A stretch of DNA of 64,000 bases. Source: Synechococcales cyanobacterium C42_A2020_086 (GTDB lineage Bacteria; Cyanobacteriota; Cyanobacteriia; Elainellales; Elainellaceae). A program made the translations under genes and the position numbers. A model generated the notes under the pieces. That model had not been told where the DNA came from. It worked only from the letters and a program-made list of their open reading frames with translations, and ran no database searches. Where the stretch lies: positions 62,001 to 126,000 of the forward strand of contig JACYLU010000015.1 of assembly GCA_015272325.1 (NCBI GenBank), in the 5' to 3' direction. This document shows positions 36,117-44,919 of this stretch, piece by piece (within the stretch, counting starts at the first letter, position 1; each line of letters begins with the position of its first letter).

Positions 36117-37982
36117 TTGACGCACATTCAACCATCTGCCGACCCCACTCGACTACCCCCGGCCCATCCCCTCGTGCGGCTGCTGCGTTACGGCAAACGC
36201 TATCGTCAGCAGATTTGGCAAGCCACGCTCTGTTCGGTGTTGAACAAGTTTTTTGATTTAGCGCCGCCGGTGCTGATTGGGGTTGCGGTGGATGTTGTCG
36301 TTCAACAGCAGAATTCGCTGATTGCTCGCTTTGGCATATCCGATATCCGTCAACAATTTTTACTGTTGGCTATACTGACATTCATCATTTGGGGTCTAGA
36401 ATCTCTGTTCGAGTATGCCTATGCGCGGCTATGGCGCAATCTTGCTCAGTCTATTCAACATGATTTACGCCTCGATGCCTACCAGCATGTGCAAAATCTA
36501 GAGATGGAGTACTTCGAGGCTCGCGGCACTGGCGGCTTAATGGCAATTCTCAATGACGATATCAACCAGTTAGAACGCTTCCTCGACTTTGGTGCCAACG
36601 AAGTGCTACAGGTGCTGACGACCGTTGTGCTGATTGGCGGCGGCTTCTTTCTACTGGCTCCTAGCGTGGCTTGGATGGCGATGCTGCCGATTCCCTTCAT
36701 TCTCTGGGGATCTATTGCCTTTCAAACGTTACTGGCACCGCGCTATGCCGACGTTCGTGAGCGGGTGAGTCTGCTTAGCGACCGCCTATCGAACAATTTG
36801 GGTGGCATTGTCACCATCAAAAGCTTTGTCACTGAAGACTACGAGCTAGAGCGGCTGCGCCTTGAAAGTGAAGCCTATCGGCAAAGCAACCGTCGGGCGA
36901 TTACCCTAAGTGCCGCCTTCACACCGCTGATCCGGATTGTGATTTTGCTGGGTTTCACGGCGCTGCTGGTCTATGGCGGTCTAGAGGCGGCGAATGGAAC
37001 GATGGCGGTTGGAACCTACAGTACCCTGGTGTTTATGATCCAGCGCTTGCTCTGGCCGCTGACCCGCCTCGGCGAAACCCTGGATCAATACCAGCGGGCA
37101 ATGGCCTCCACGAATCGCGTCATGAATTTGCTGGACACGCCGATTGCCATTCATTCGGGAAGGCTGTCGCTTGCCGATCTTGCGTTGCCGCCTTGCCAAA
37201 ATGGCAGCGACCGATCGATGACAAACTCGCCCAGCGGCATTCAGGGGGACATCTGGCTCAAGAACGTCACCTTTGCCTACCGAGATCGGTTGCCTGCAAT
37301 TCGCAATCTGACGCTGCACATTCCTGCTGGCAAAACCATTGCCATAGTCGGCTCTACCGGATCCGGCAAAAGCACGCTGGTGAAACTGCTGCTGCGGCTC
37401 TACGAAATTCAGTCCGGTACAATTCTGCTGGACGGCATAGATATTCGGGACTTGCAGTTAGCCGAACTGCGCCGCGCTATCGGCTGGGTGAGCCAGGATG
37501 TGTTTCTGTTCCACGGTTCGGTGCTGGAAAACGTGATCTACGGCAGCCCCAGCGCCACCTTGACTGAGGCGATCACCGCTGCCAAAATTGCCGAGGCCCA
37601 CGAGTTTATCGAGCAATTGCCCCAAGGCTACGACACGATTGTGGGTGAGCGAGGCCAAAAACTCTCCGGCGGTCAGCGGCAGCGATTAGCCATTGCCCGC
37701 GCCATCCTCAAAGATCCGCCAATTCTGATTCTCGATGAAGCCACCTCTGCCGTGGACAACGAAACCGAAGCCGCCATCCAGCGCTCTCTGGAACGAATCA
37801 CCCAAAATCGCACTACAATTGCCATCGCCCACCGGCTGTCCACGATCCGCAATGCCGACTGTACTTATGTTATGGAGCAAGGAGAACTGGTAGAGTCTGG
37901 AACCCACGAGACGCTGCTCGCTCAAGGCGGCATCTACGCCAACCTCTGGCAAGTGCAGATGGGCAATCGTCCGGTCTTATAA
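36117..37982 (+). CDS. ABC exporter, membrane domain fused to ATPase (MsbA/lipid-type half transporter)
   Basis: About 621 residues. Six membrane helices lie in the first 320 residues, with the coupling region [20 protein letters not shown]. The ATPase domain has Walker [21 protein letters not shown]-loop [13 protein letters not shown], signature [17 protein letters not shown], Walker [17 protein letters not shown] and the switch His in [13 protein letters not shown]. This is the homodimeric exporter group handling lipids, drugs or peptides; the substrate cannot be told. The start is uncertain: the frame lacks an early ATG. TTG at 36117 sits 8 bp after GAGGA, while TTG at 36102 gives a slightly longer product. 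A terminator follows at 38091. Confidence 0.9.
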   Translation: MTHIQPSADPTRLPPAHPLVRLLRYGKRYRQQIWQATLCSVLNKFFDLAPPVLIGVAVDVVVQQQNSLIARFGISDIRQQFLLLAILTFIIWGLESLFEYAYARLWRNLAQSIQHDLRLDAYQHVQNLEMEYFEARGTGGLMAILNDDINQLERFLDFGANEVLQVLTTVVLIGGGFFLLAPSVAWMAMLPIPFILWGSIAFQTLLAPRYADVRERVSLLSDRLSNNLGGIVTIKSFVTEDYELERLRLESEAYRQSNRRAITLSAAFTPLIRIVILLGFTALLVYGGLEAANGTMAVGTYSTLVFMIQRLLWPLTRLGETLDQYQRAMASTNRVMNLLDTPIAIHSGRLSLADLALPPCQNGSDRSMTNSPSGIQGDIWLKNVTFAYRDRLPAIRNLTLHIPAGKTIAIVGSTGSGKSTLVKLLLRLYEIQSGTILLDGIDIRDLQLAELRRAIGWVSQDVFLFHGSVLENVIYGSPSATLTEAITAAKIAEAHEFIEQLPQGYDTIVGERGQKLSGGQRQRLAIARAILKDPPILILDEATSAVDNETEAAIQRSLERITQNRTTIAIAHRLSTIRNADCTYVMEQGELVESGTHETLLAQGGIYANLWQVQMGNRPVL

Positions 37983-38090
37983 GGCGGCTCTTGAAATAAA
38001 ACCTGAAATAAAACTAGATGGCTCTTGAGATAAAACTCTTGGTATCCAGCCCGGTCGCTGCAGTCTGTCCCGCTCAGCGGAACTAGGTCG

Positions 38091-38127
38091 AGACCCTACA
38101 ATTGGTTGCTATAGGGTCTGTTATTTT
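38091..38127 (+). terminator. Probable terminator of the ABC exporter gene
   Basis: AGACCCTA and TAGGGTCT pair across a 13-14 base loop, followed by GTTATTTT. It lies between the exporter stop and the hydrolase start. The repeats TGAAATAAAAC (37992, 38004) and a variant near 38025 lie just before it. Confidence 0.65.
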
Positions 38128-38143
38128 AATCTGTTGAGTCATT

Positions 38144-39013
38144 ATGCCGTTTATTTCCATTCGCGGGGTGGATCACTACTACGAGTGGATCACTACCTCT
38201 TCAGACTATTCTGATACCGGCGTTCCGCGTTCTGAAAAACCTGTTTTGGTGTTTGTGCATGGCTGGGCAGGTTCCACCCGCTACTGGCAAAGTACAGCAT
38301 TAGCATTGGCTGACCAGTTCGAGTGCTTGCTGTATGATCTGCGCGGTTTCGGGCGCTCCCGGCTACCTCGACCCCTGCCACCGTCGGTAGCGGCATTGGG
38401 GTATGAGCTAGAGAGCTATGCCGATGATCTGGCGCTGCTGCTGCACGCGCTGAAGTTGCAGTCGGTATACCTCAATGCCCACTCGACCGGGGCTTCGATT
38501 GCGGCACTGTTTCTGAATCGCTATCCCGATTTAGTGCAGCGGGCAATTCTCACCTGCAACGGCGTTTTTGAGTACGACGAACGGGCCTTCAAGGCGTTTC
38601 ATCGGTTTGGTGGCTATGTGGTGGCGTTTCGCCCTAACTGGCTGTTGCGCATTCCCGAAGTTGAGCGGATGTTTATGGCGCGATTTTTGCGGCGTCCGAT
38701 TCCCCGAGCTGCCAAGCGAGCCTTTCTGGAAGATTTCCTAAACGCCGATTATGAGGCTGCCTTGGGCACGGTGTACACGGCCGTTAGTCAGAAAGCAGCG
38801 TTGGAAATGCCAAAGGAATTTGCGCAACTCAAGGTGCCGACGCTGCTGGTGTCAGGCGAGTATGACCAGATTATTCCGGTAGACTTGGGGCGACAGGCGG
38901 CCGCCCTCAACCCTCAGATTCAGCACATTATCATTCCCAATACGGGACATTTCCCTATGCTGGAAGACGCACCCACCTATCTGGCGCAGGTCAATCAGTT
39001 TTTGCAGTCGTGA
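38144..39013 (+). CDS. Alpha/beta-hydrolase
   Basis: A 289-residue protein of the alpha/beta-hydrolase fold. The oxyanion motif is LVFVHGWAGSTRYW at about 45. The nucleophile elbow is A-H-S-T-G with Ser114, where the more common first residue is Gly. The acid lies in VSGEYDQIIPVDLG, and the His in IPNTGHFPMLEDAP near the end. The substrate is unknown. Start ATG at 38144. It ends 5 bp before the convergent GntR regulator stop. Confidence 0.9.
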   Translation: MPFISIRGVDHYYEWITTSSDYSDTGVPRSEKPVLVFVHGWAGSTRYWQSTALALADQFECLLYDLRGFGRSRLPRPLPPSVAALGYELESYADDLALLLHALKLQSVYLNAHSTGASIAALFLNRYPDLVQRAILTCNGVFEYDERAFKAFHRFGGYVVAFRPNWLLRIPEVERMFMARFLRRPIPRAAKRAFLEDFLNADYEAALGTVYTAVSQKAALEMPKEFAQLKVPTLLVSGEYDQIIPVDLGRQAAALNPQIQHIIIPNTGHFPMLEDAPTYLAQVNQFLQS

Positions 39014-39018
39014 AGCTG

Positions 39019-40008
39019 CTATTCCAAGCCAAGTTCCCGCTTCAGTAGGCTGATGGATTTGGCACCAATGTAGTTTTGGCAGCAGAAAAGCTGGGGCGGG
39101 CGAATCAAGTCGTCTCGGGCTTCGGCGACGGCTGCTTTCACCGCAGCGCAACTCACCTGATCGAAGCTAAAAATGGTTTGGGCGCTGTGAACAATAGCCT
39201 TGAGGCGGTAGGTGTCCTTGGGTTGAGCCGTCATCACCAGCAGATCGTCGCCCCGCAGACTATGGACGATCACCTCAGAAGCCCGCAGAATGCCCGAGCT
39301 GAGGCTGACCAAGCCGAGACAGGTTTCTTGAGGCAGGCTAAACAGCTTCTGGATTTCCTGGGCGTAGTCGTAGATATCCACCGGGATCACCCGCACCGAT
39401 TTGGGAGACGCAATGGCCTCGGCATCGCCAATGAAATAGCGGCTCGTGACTACCGTTCCCGAGCGCGTTTGATCGAGCACGTCCCCGAGTTCCTCCATCG
39501 GCACTAGCTGTACCGGAATTTTTAGGGCTTGCTCTAGCTCCTGCACCATCAGTTCGCCGGCACCAATGTCTTGTCGAGGAGCCGTCACCAGCACGCGGGC
39601 ACTGCAGCGCAGCCGCCAGTCAATTTCCGACAAAAACAGCTCCCGAGCTTGGGTAAGCGAGCAGCCCTGACTCAACAGCTCATCGAGGCTTTTCTGCACC
39701 AGTCGGTGAGCCTGCGGATACTGCTCTACAAGTGGCGACCGTACCCGAGCGTTGCCGCCTTCATCGCCTTGGGCTCGCACATAGATGCCAGAACCGGCCT
39801 GAGCGTCAACGATGCCGTCATCTTCAAGTTTGCGGTAGACCTTGCTGATTGTGTTGCGGTGCAGCCCGGTTTCCATGGCGAGCTGGCGCGTGCTGGGTAA
39901 GCGGTGACCGGGAGGAAATTGCCGTGACGCAATGGCAAACCGGATCTGGTTATATAGCTGCTCTGATGCTGGAATTTCACTATCCGGCTGAATATGAAAC
40001 CGAACCAT
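39019..40008 (-). CDS. GntR-family transcriptional regulator
   Basis: A 329-residue regulator. The N-terminal winged helix occupies about residues 10-80: SEQLYNQIRFAIASRQFPPG, then HRLPSTRQLAMETGLHRNTI and DGIVDAQAGSGIYV. The remaining 240 residues form an effector or dimerisation part without the aminotransferase motifs of MocR types; it contains VVTSRYFIGDAEAIASPKSV. Its target and ligand are unknown. Start ATG at 40008. It faces the hydrolase tail to tail. Confidence 0.88.
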   Translation of the reverse strand: MVRFHIQPDSEIPASEQLYNQIRFAIASRQFPPGHRLPSTRQLAMETGLHRNTISKVYRKLEDDGIVDAQAGSGIYVRAQGDEGGNARVRSPLVEQYPQAHRLVQKSLDELLSQGCSLTQARELFLSEIDWRLRCSARVLVTAPRQDIGAGELMVQELEQALKIPVQLVPMEELGDVLDQTRSGTVVTSRYFIGDAEAIASPKSVRVIPVDIYDYAQEIQKLFSLPQETCLGLVSLSSGILRASEVIVHSLRGDDLLVMTAQPKDTYRLKAIVHSAQTIFSFDQVSCAAVKAAVAEARDDLIRPPQLFCCQNYIGAKSISLLKRELGLE

Positions 40009-40585
40009 GTCGAGCCTCCGAAATGCTCCGTAGAGCGTTCAACTGCAAGATTGGAATCTTTATTAGGCGTTATTAAGCGTTTGATTTCGCTTGCTGCGGT
40101 CAATTATCTCTTTAATTCTAGAAATCCGGAATGCAGCTGTTTGCAGATTGCTTATTTGAGGGTTTTTAAGACTTCTTAAGAGACTGCATAGGACATTTTT
40201 AGGACAATAGAGTCAACGAGGATGAACCGGCATGAAGCCAAGCACTGAGCAATGATCTAGATCTACAGCGATCTACAGCTTGCATGAAGCGTTTTCCTAG
40301 CGGAAGGATCCATCGGTGACCAACTCAGCAGACGAATTTTGGTGATGGTCCACTGGCCCACTTCACTGCCTGCCAAATGAGCTAAATGGCACCCAAAGTT
40401 CTAATTGCTGAGACCCAATGATGTCCACAGGCATAATAGCCGAAACTGTTGGGAAACCGCTGAGAAACCGCTGAGATATCAACTCTTTGCTCTCCCAAAA
40501 ATTCAGAAAAGTCGTGTGTATACTCAGCCTTGACTGGCGACTAAGATTTGAAAGTAGTGTTCTGAATGTCTCCCCCCTGACTTCT
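40009..40585. other. 577-bp gene-free divergent region with two tandem duplications
   Basis: GATCTACAGC occurs at 40260-40269 and 40270-40279. GAAACCGCTGA occurs at 40453-40463 and 40464-40474. Both pairs abut exactly. The region should contain promoters for the GntR regulator (minus) and the dienelactone hydrolase (plus). I see no RNA gene. Confidence 0.5.
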
Positions 40586-41341
40586 ATGACTACTCCTATG
40601 ACTGCTTCTAGGGTGCCCATTCGCCCGGATTGGGTGAAGGTTGCCAATGGCGATCTGCAGATTGATGCCTACCTAGTTGTGCCCGAGTCCGCTGAACCGG
40701 TACCGGCGATCATTGTGATTCAAGAAATTTTCGGCGTGAATGCTCATATCCGAGATGTCACCGAACGGATTGCTCGCCTGGGCTATGTGGCGATTGCGCC
40801 GGCGATCTATCAGCGAGTCGCTCCTGGCTTTGAGACCGGCTATACTCCTGCTGATGTTCAGCTTGGTCGCCAATACAAAGAGCAAACCAAGACGACGGAA
40901 CTGCTGAGCGATATTCGAGCCACGGCTGCCTATCTCAATGCCCTGCCGCAGGTGAAAACGGGTGCACTCGGCTGCATTGGGTTCTGCTTCGGTGGGCTGG
41001 TAACTTATCTAGCGGCAACGCTGCCGGAGATCAAAGTCGCGGCGTCGTTCTATGGAGCCGGCATTCCGGTCTGGAGTCCTGGAGGCGGTCCGCCTGCCCT
41101 CGCCTACACGCCGGAGATTAAGGCAACGCTGTATGCCTTTTTTGGCATGGACGATGCCAGCATTCCTCCTGAGCATGTAGACCAGATCGCCGCCGAGCTA
41201 CAGCGCCACCAGATTCGCCATCGCATCTTTCGCTATCCGGGGGCGGATCACGGCTTTTTCTGCGATCAGCGCGCCAGCTATAATCCCGAGGCTGCTGCTG
41301 ATGCTTGGCAGCAAGTACAGGAGTTGTTCAGGACGCTTTGA
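40586..41341 (+). CDS. Dienelactone hydrolase family protein
   Basis: About 251 residues from the ATG at 40586; the open frame extends 33 codons upstream without family resemblance. The typical catalytic set is visible: Glu47 in VIQEIFGVNAHIRD, nucleophile Cys134 in GCIGFCFGGLV, Asp in GMDDASIPPEHVDQI, and His in YPGADHGFFCDQRASY. The cysteine nucleophile marks a true dienelactone-hydrolase type. In cyanobacteria the natural substrate is not known. The gene appears to stand alone. Confidence 0.9.
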   Translation: MTTPMTASRVPIRPDWVKVANGDLQIDAYLVVPESAEPVPAIIVIQEIFGVNAHIRDVTERIARLGYVAIAPAIYQRVAPGFETGYTPADVQLGRQYKEQTKTTELLSDIRATAAYLNALPQVKTGALGCIGFCFGGLVTYLAATLPEIKVAASFYGAGIPVWSPGGGPPALAYTPEIKATLYAFFGMDDASIPPEHVDQIAAELQRHQIRHRIFRYPGADHGFFCDQRASYNPEAAADAWQQVQELFRTL

Positions 41342-41527
41342 TCGCCTTGTTTAATGGCCTTACATGAGAGAACGAATGTCTCTCTTCCTCGTCCTGCCTC
41401 TAGAACAGAGCATCAGTCTCTTTCAATACTAACTATCTACAATCTGCGAAGCTTCAGCTTTTGTTAAGCCGATCCCCGATTTGCGCTTGGTATAATTCTG
41501 GCGTCTTAGCGATGGAAGCAATCTCCT

Positions 41528-41914
41528 ATGGCCACGGCATCAGTTCTGCAATTTATGCAAAAAACAGCTGAAGATGAAGCATTGCGCCAGCAGCTCGAGG
41601 AATTGCTGGGGGTAGGCGATGGCAACATCAGCAGTGAAGCCGATCTCGATCCGGCAGAGACGGAAGCCCTCAAGGGGGAGCGCGCCCCGGTTGTAGCTGA
41701 ATTTGCCGCTCGCAATGGCTATTCGTTCTCGGCTACTGAACTGATTACCGTTGTAGATGCGTTTCAGAAGCATCAGACGGGCGCAATGTCCGATGCTGAG
41801 TTTGCCCAAATCATCGGTCTTTCTACGGCCGACATGAAAACGCTGGAATCGGGCGACAAAAACCCGCTCAAACGACTCAGCCGCTACCTCAGCAAAACCT
41901 ATTTGGGATATTGA
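41528..41914 (+). CDS. Nif11-domain-like protein
   Basis: The 128-residue protein begins MATASVLQFMQKTAEDEALR, then QQLEELLGVGDG, and has EFAARNGYSFSATELITVVD in the middle. This is the helical pattern of the Nif11 domain, known from nitrogen-fixation clusters and from leader peptides of RiPP precursors. Unlike precursors it has no double-glycine site and no Cys/Ser/Thr-rich core. The C-terminus KRLSRYLSKTYLGY looks conserved instead. I read it as a stable small regulatory or structural protein rather than a peptide precursor. Start ATG at 41528. The likely ligand or partner is unknown. Confidence 0.7.
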   Translation: MATASVLQFMQKTAEDEALRQQLEELLGVGDGNISSEADLDPAETEALKGERAPVVAEFAARNGYSFSATELITVVDAFQKHQTGAMSDAEFAQIIGLSTADMKTLESGDKNPLKRLSRYLSKTYLGY

Positions 41915-41991
41915 AGTTGGAATGGTGATGATTGAACAAGATTGAGCGAGTGGAAAGCGCACACTGACTCCTCAGGCGATTCTGCAGCGGC

Positions 41992-42013
41992 AGACTGACG
42001 CTAGACTGACGCT
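41992..42013. repeat. 11-bp perfect tandem duplication
   Basis: AGACTGACGCT occurs twice, exactly abutting, between the Nif11-like gene and ilvH. Confidence 0.85.
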
Positions 42014-42192
42014 TTTGCACCACCTTCCACCAAAGCCGGTGATGGGTGCTCAAACCGTTGCTCAGTCAAGATATCATAGAAAATCACGGTTGCTCCTCGC
42101 GGTAGGGGTAAATCTGGCTTTCGAGCGTTTGCTGCTTCGGTTCGTGATGGCGTTGTCTGCCTCTGCAAGTCTTGTCAATCTTTACTCTATCC

Positions 42193-42711
42193 ATGAAACA
42201 TACCCTTTCCGTTTTAGTCGAAGATGAAGCGGGAGTCTTGACCCGCATTGCTGGGCTGTTTGCTCGTCGAGGATTTAATATCGAAAGTCTGGCGGTGGGT
42301 CCGGCTGAACAGGTCGGCATTTCTCGGATCACGATGGTGGTGCCCGGCGATGATCGAGCGATTGAGCAGGTAACAAAACAGCTCTACAAGCTAATCAATG
42401 TTCTCAAGGTGCAAGATATAACGGAAGTGCCCTGTGTGGAACGCGAGCTGATGCTACTCAAGGTGAATGCCACCAGCTCGAACCGTTCTGAGATTATTGA
42501 GCTAGCGCAGATCTTCCGGGCGCGGGTAGTGGATGTGGCGGAAGACTCACTAACGCTAGAAGTGGTAGGCGATCCAGGCAAGATGGTGGCCATCGTACAG
42601 GTACTGAATCGCTTCGGGATTCGAGAAATTGCTCGCACCGGCAAGATTGCCCTGATACGGGAGTCGGGAGTGAATACCGAGTATCTCAAGTCGCTAGAAG
42701 CCAGGGTGTAG
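42193..42711 (+). CDS. ilvH: Acetolactate synthase small (regulatory) subunit
   Basis: A 172-residue protein from the ATG at 42193. The N-terminal ACT domain begins [20 protein letters not shown] and contains [16 protein letters not shown], the valine-binding region. The second half has [20 protein letters not shown] and [20 protein letters not shown], typical of IlvH/IlvN. It binds the catalytic subunit IlvB and mediates valine feedback in branched-chain amino-acid synthesis. ilvB is not in the window, as is usual in cyanobacteria. It ends 5 bp before the convergent transporter stop. Confidence 0.96.
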   Translation: MKHTLSVLVEDEAGVLTRIAGLFARRGFNIESLAVGPAEQVGISRITMVVPGDDRAIEQVTKQLYKLINVLKVQDITEVPCVERELMLLKVNATSSNRSEIIELAQIFRARVVDVAEDSLTLEVVGDPGKMVAIVQVLNRFGIREIARTGKIALIRESGVNTEYLKSLEARV

Positions 42712-42716
42712 TTGAG

Positions 42717-44144
42717 CTAGTCGAGCTGATTTTCCAGCACGGCAGCAATAGCCTTCTTAGCGGAGGTACGAAATTCCTGAACGTTCACCCGCCGCAGCAG
42801 CGCAAAGGCCAGCAGCATGCCCATCGCTTCGCAGAGAAACACCAGACTGAAGGCCCAGAAAGGCTGCTGAAAGAGCTGTCGCCCCAGATCGAGCAGAGCA
42901 CCTCCTGCTACGGTTGCTGACGCTTGAGCTAGGGCTTGCGCTAAGCCCCATGCACCCACAAACGTACCGGCCGTTTCGGCGGCGGTGAGATCCAGCATCA
43001 GGCTAACAGCGCTATTGGTGAGCACGCCTGAAGACACACCAAACAGCAGCACAGCCAGCTTCAGCAGCCCTTGGTTCTGCGTGAATCCAGACAACACCAC
43101 CAGTAGGAAGCAAGCCGCCGTTAGCAGACAGCCCAGCTTGGCGGTACGCTGCTTGCCGAATCGCGGCACAATCAAAAATCCGGTGATGGCGATGCCGCCC
43201 AGAATGCCGTAGCCCCAATATTTGTTGATGCCGGCACTTTCGGCGAGCGTCATGCCAAACACTTCGCGGGCAAACGGCTCTAGCACCGGCTGCTGCAAAA
43301 ACAGACTGATCGTCATCACCAGCAGAAAGCTAAAGAAAATCGCCGTTTGGCGACTTGCCGTCAGCACCCGCAGAGCGCGACCAAGGGTGATCTGGTCTTC
43401 CCGTTCTACTGCCACTGAGCGCAAGGCATAGCGCGAATATTTCTTCTCAATGCCAAGGGTGGCTAGGATGCAAAGTCCCAGGACTGCTAGCGGAAACACC
43501 AGAAACAGCCGGTTGACGATGGGTTGTAAGGTTTCGGGCGTTGTCCCCAGCAGCATCCGCTGCCCAACAATCGCACCGACCACAATCCCAACCATCAGCA
43601 TCGCCCAGACAATACCCACTAGCTTCGAGCGATTGTCTTCATCGGAGACATCCACCAGCAGCGCCGTAAATGGAGTGGAGCTAGCGCTGATGCACAGTCC
43701 GTAGAGAGCAAACATTAGTGCCAGTAGCCCCGTCCAGAGGGTGCTTTGCATAGACCAACCACCAACGACGCTGGTCCCGAGCTGCCACACGACCTGCACC
43801 GCCAGAAACAAACAGATCGCCTGTAACACCATGCCGGTCCAAATGTAGCCCGTGCGGTGATAGCCGCGAATCGGCTTGGCATCGGACATTTGCCCCAACC
43901 AAATGCGAGCAGGAGCCACAAACTGATACATAGCAATCGTGCCTGCCGCGATCGTACCGGGAATTCTCAGCTCTGAGATCATCACCTGGTTCAGCACACC
44001 CAGCGTTAGCAGCGACAGCACCCCTAAGCCCATCTGAAACAGGCCCAGCCGGAACATGGTAAACAGAGTAATCCTGGGTAAGGGAGCGGCTACCGACGCA
44101 GCGGTTAACCCTTCCGGCGATTCGGGAAAATTGTCTATGGTCAT
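42717..44144 (-). CDS. BCD-family MFS transporter (PucC/LhaA-like chlorophyll-delivery type)
   Basis: The 475-residue protein has about 12 membrane helices. The start of the first helix block, MFRLGLFQMGLGVLSLLTLG, and the following VLNQVMISELRIPGTIAAG and PARIWLGQMSDAKPIRGYHR are hallmarks of the BCD family, whose purple-bacterial members handle bacteriochlorophyll or assemble antenna complexes. Cyanobacterial members probably assist chlorophyll protein assembly; this is inferred. ATG at 44144. It converges with ilvH and is 250 bp from the pentapeptide lipoprotein gene. Confidence 0.9.
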   Translation of the reverse strand: MTIDNFPESPEGLTAASVAAPLPRITLFTMFRLGLFQMGLGVLSLLTLGVLNQVMISELRIPGTIAAGTIAMYQFVAPARIWLGQMSDAKPIRGYHRTGYIWTGMVLQAICLFLAVQVVWQLGTSVVGGWSMQSTLWTGLLALMFALYGLCISASSTPFTALLVDVSDEDNRSKLVGIVWAMLMVGIVVGAIVGQRMLLGTTPETLQPIVNRLFLVFPLAVLGLCILATLGIEKKYSRYALRSVAVEREDQITLGRALRVLTASRQTAIFFSFLLVMTISLFLQQPVLEPFAREVFGMTLAESAGINKYWGYGILGGIAITGFLIVPRFGKQRTAKLGCLLTAACFLLVVLSGFTQNQGLLKLAVLLFGVSSGVLTNSAVSLMLDLTAAETAGTFVGAWGLAQALAQASATVAGGALLDLGRQLFQQPFWAFSLVFLCEAMGMLLAFALLRRVNVQEFRTSAKKAIAAVLENQLD

Positions 44145-44393
44145 AGCAGGGAAGTGTCAATGAGGAGGGCAAAAGCAGTCAAATTTAGGGTCGATCAAAA
44201 TCAAATCAATTAAAACAATCGAAACCAGAAGCAAAGCAAGATTGTCGCCGTGAAGAATTCAGAGGAGCGGCTGTTCGTTCATACATGCAGCTTTGATATA
44301 CAGCTTTGAGGCAGCCTGGCTTTAAACTGCTCTACCAACACCGCTCTACAAACCAATCTACTGGCTCAGAGGCATGTCTAATTACCTGTCTAA

Positions 44394-44879
44394 TTAATTT
44401 TGCACCGCGCCATCTGGCATCAAGGCGCCCGTAAGCACTGCCCCATCTAGCTTAGCTCCGTCGAGATTCGCGGCGCTGAGGTCGGCATCGGTGAGATTCG
44501 CGCCAGTGAGATCCGCTCCCGTCAGGTTAGCCCCCCGCAGATAAGCCCGCTGCAAGTTGGCTCGCTGCAAATTGGCATTGCTGAGATCGGCTCGTCCTAG
44601 TCCTGCACCGTCGAGTTTGGCATTGCTGAGATCGGCGTTGCTCAGCACTGCGCCATCGAGCAGCCCGCCGCTGAGGTTGGCTTGGGATAATTTAGCGTCG
44701 CTCAAATTAGCGCCATTGAGCTGTGCTTTCTCGAGATCGGCAGCGGTGAGATCTACGCCCTGCAGCTCACAGTTCGAGCATCTTTTTTCTTGCAACAACT
44801 GCTCCTGGGGGTCGGGCTGGGCACAGCTCGGCAGTAGGGTCAGCAGCACACTCAAGGGAACGAAAAATAGGCGTTTCAT
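44394..44879 (-). CDS. Pentapeptide-repeat lipoprotein
   Basis: About 161 residues from the ATG at 44879, with a GTG one codon before. The N-terminus is a lipoprotein signal ending LLPSC. A short linker with Cys residues in KRCSNCELQG follows. Some 20 pentapeptide repeats of the A(D/N)LXX type follow, for example GANLSDAKLSQANLSGGLLD, forming a beta-helix in the periplasm or lumen. The function is unknown. It precedes no gene closely on its strand. A divergent or operon relation with the Fe-type permease 40 bp upstream on the same strand is possible. GC-rich codon use matches the neighbours, unlike the other pentapeptide gene. Confidence 0.85.
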   Translation of the reverse strand: MKRLFFVPLSVLLTLLPSCAQPDPQEQLLQEKRCSNCELQGVDLTAADLEKAQLNGANLSDAKLSQANLSGGLLDGAVLSNADLSNAKLDGAGLGRADLSNANLQRANLQRAYLRGANLTGADLTGANLTDADLSAANLDGAKLDGAVLTGALMPDGAVQN

Positions 44880-44919
44880 CACGATTTTTCAACGAGGTAA
44901 ACTACAGCAAGAAATGGCG

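Noticed and set aside
41366-41386. GAGAGA...TCTCTC hairpin after the dienelactone hydrolase as terminator
   Set aside because: Weak stem and a poor T-run; not enough to call.
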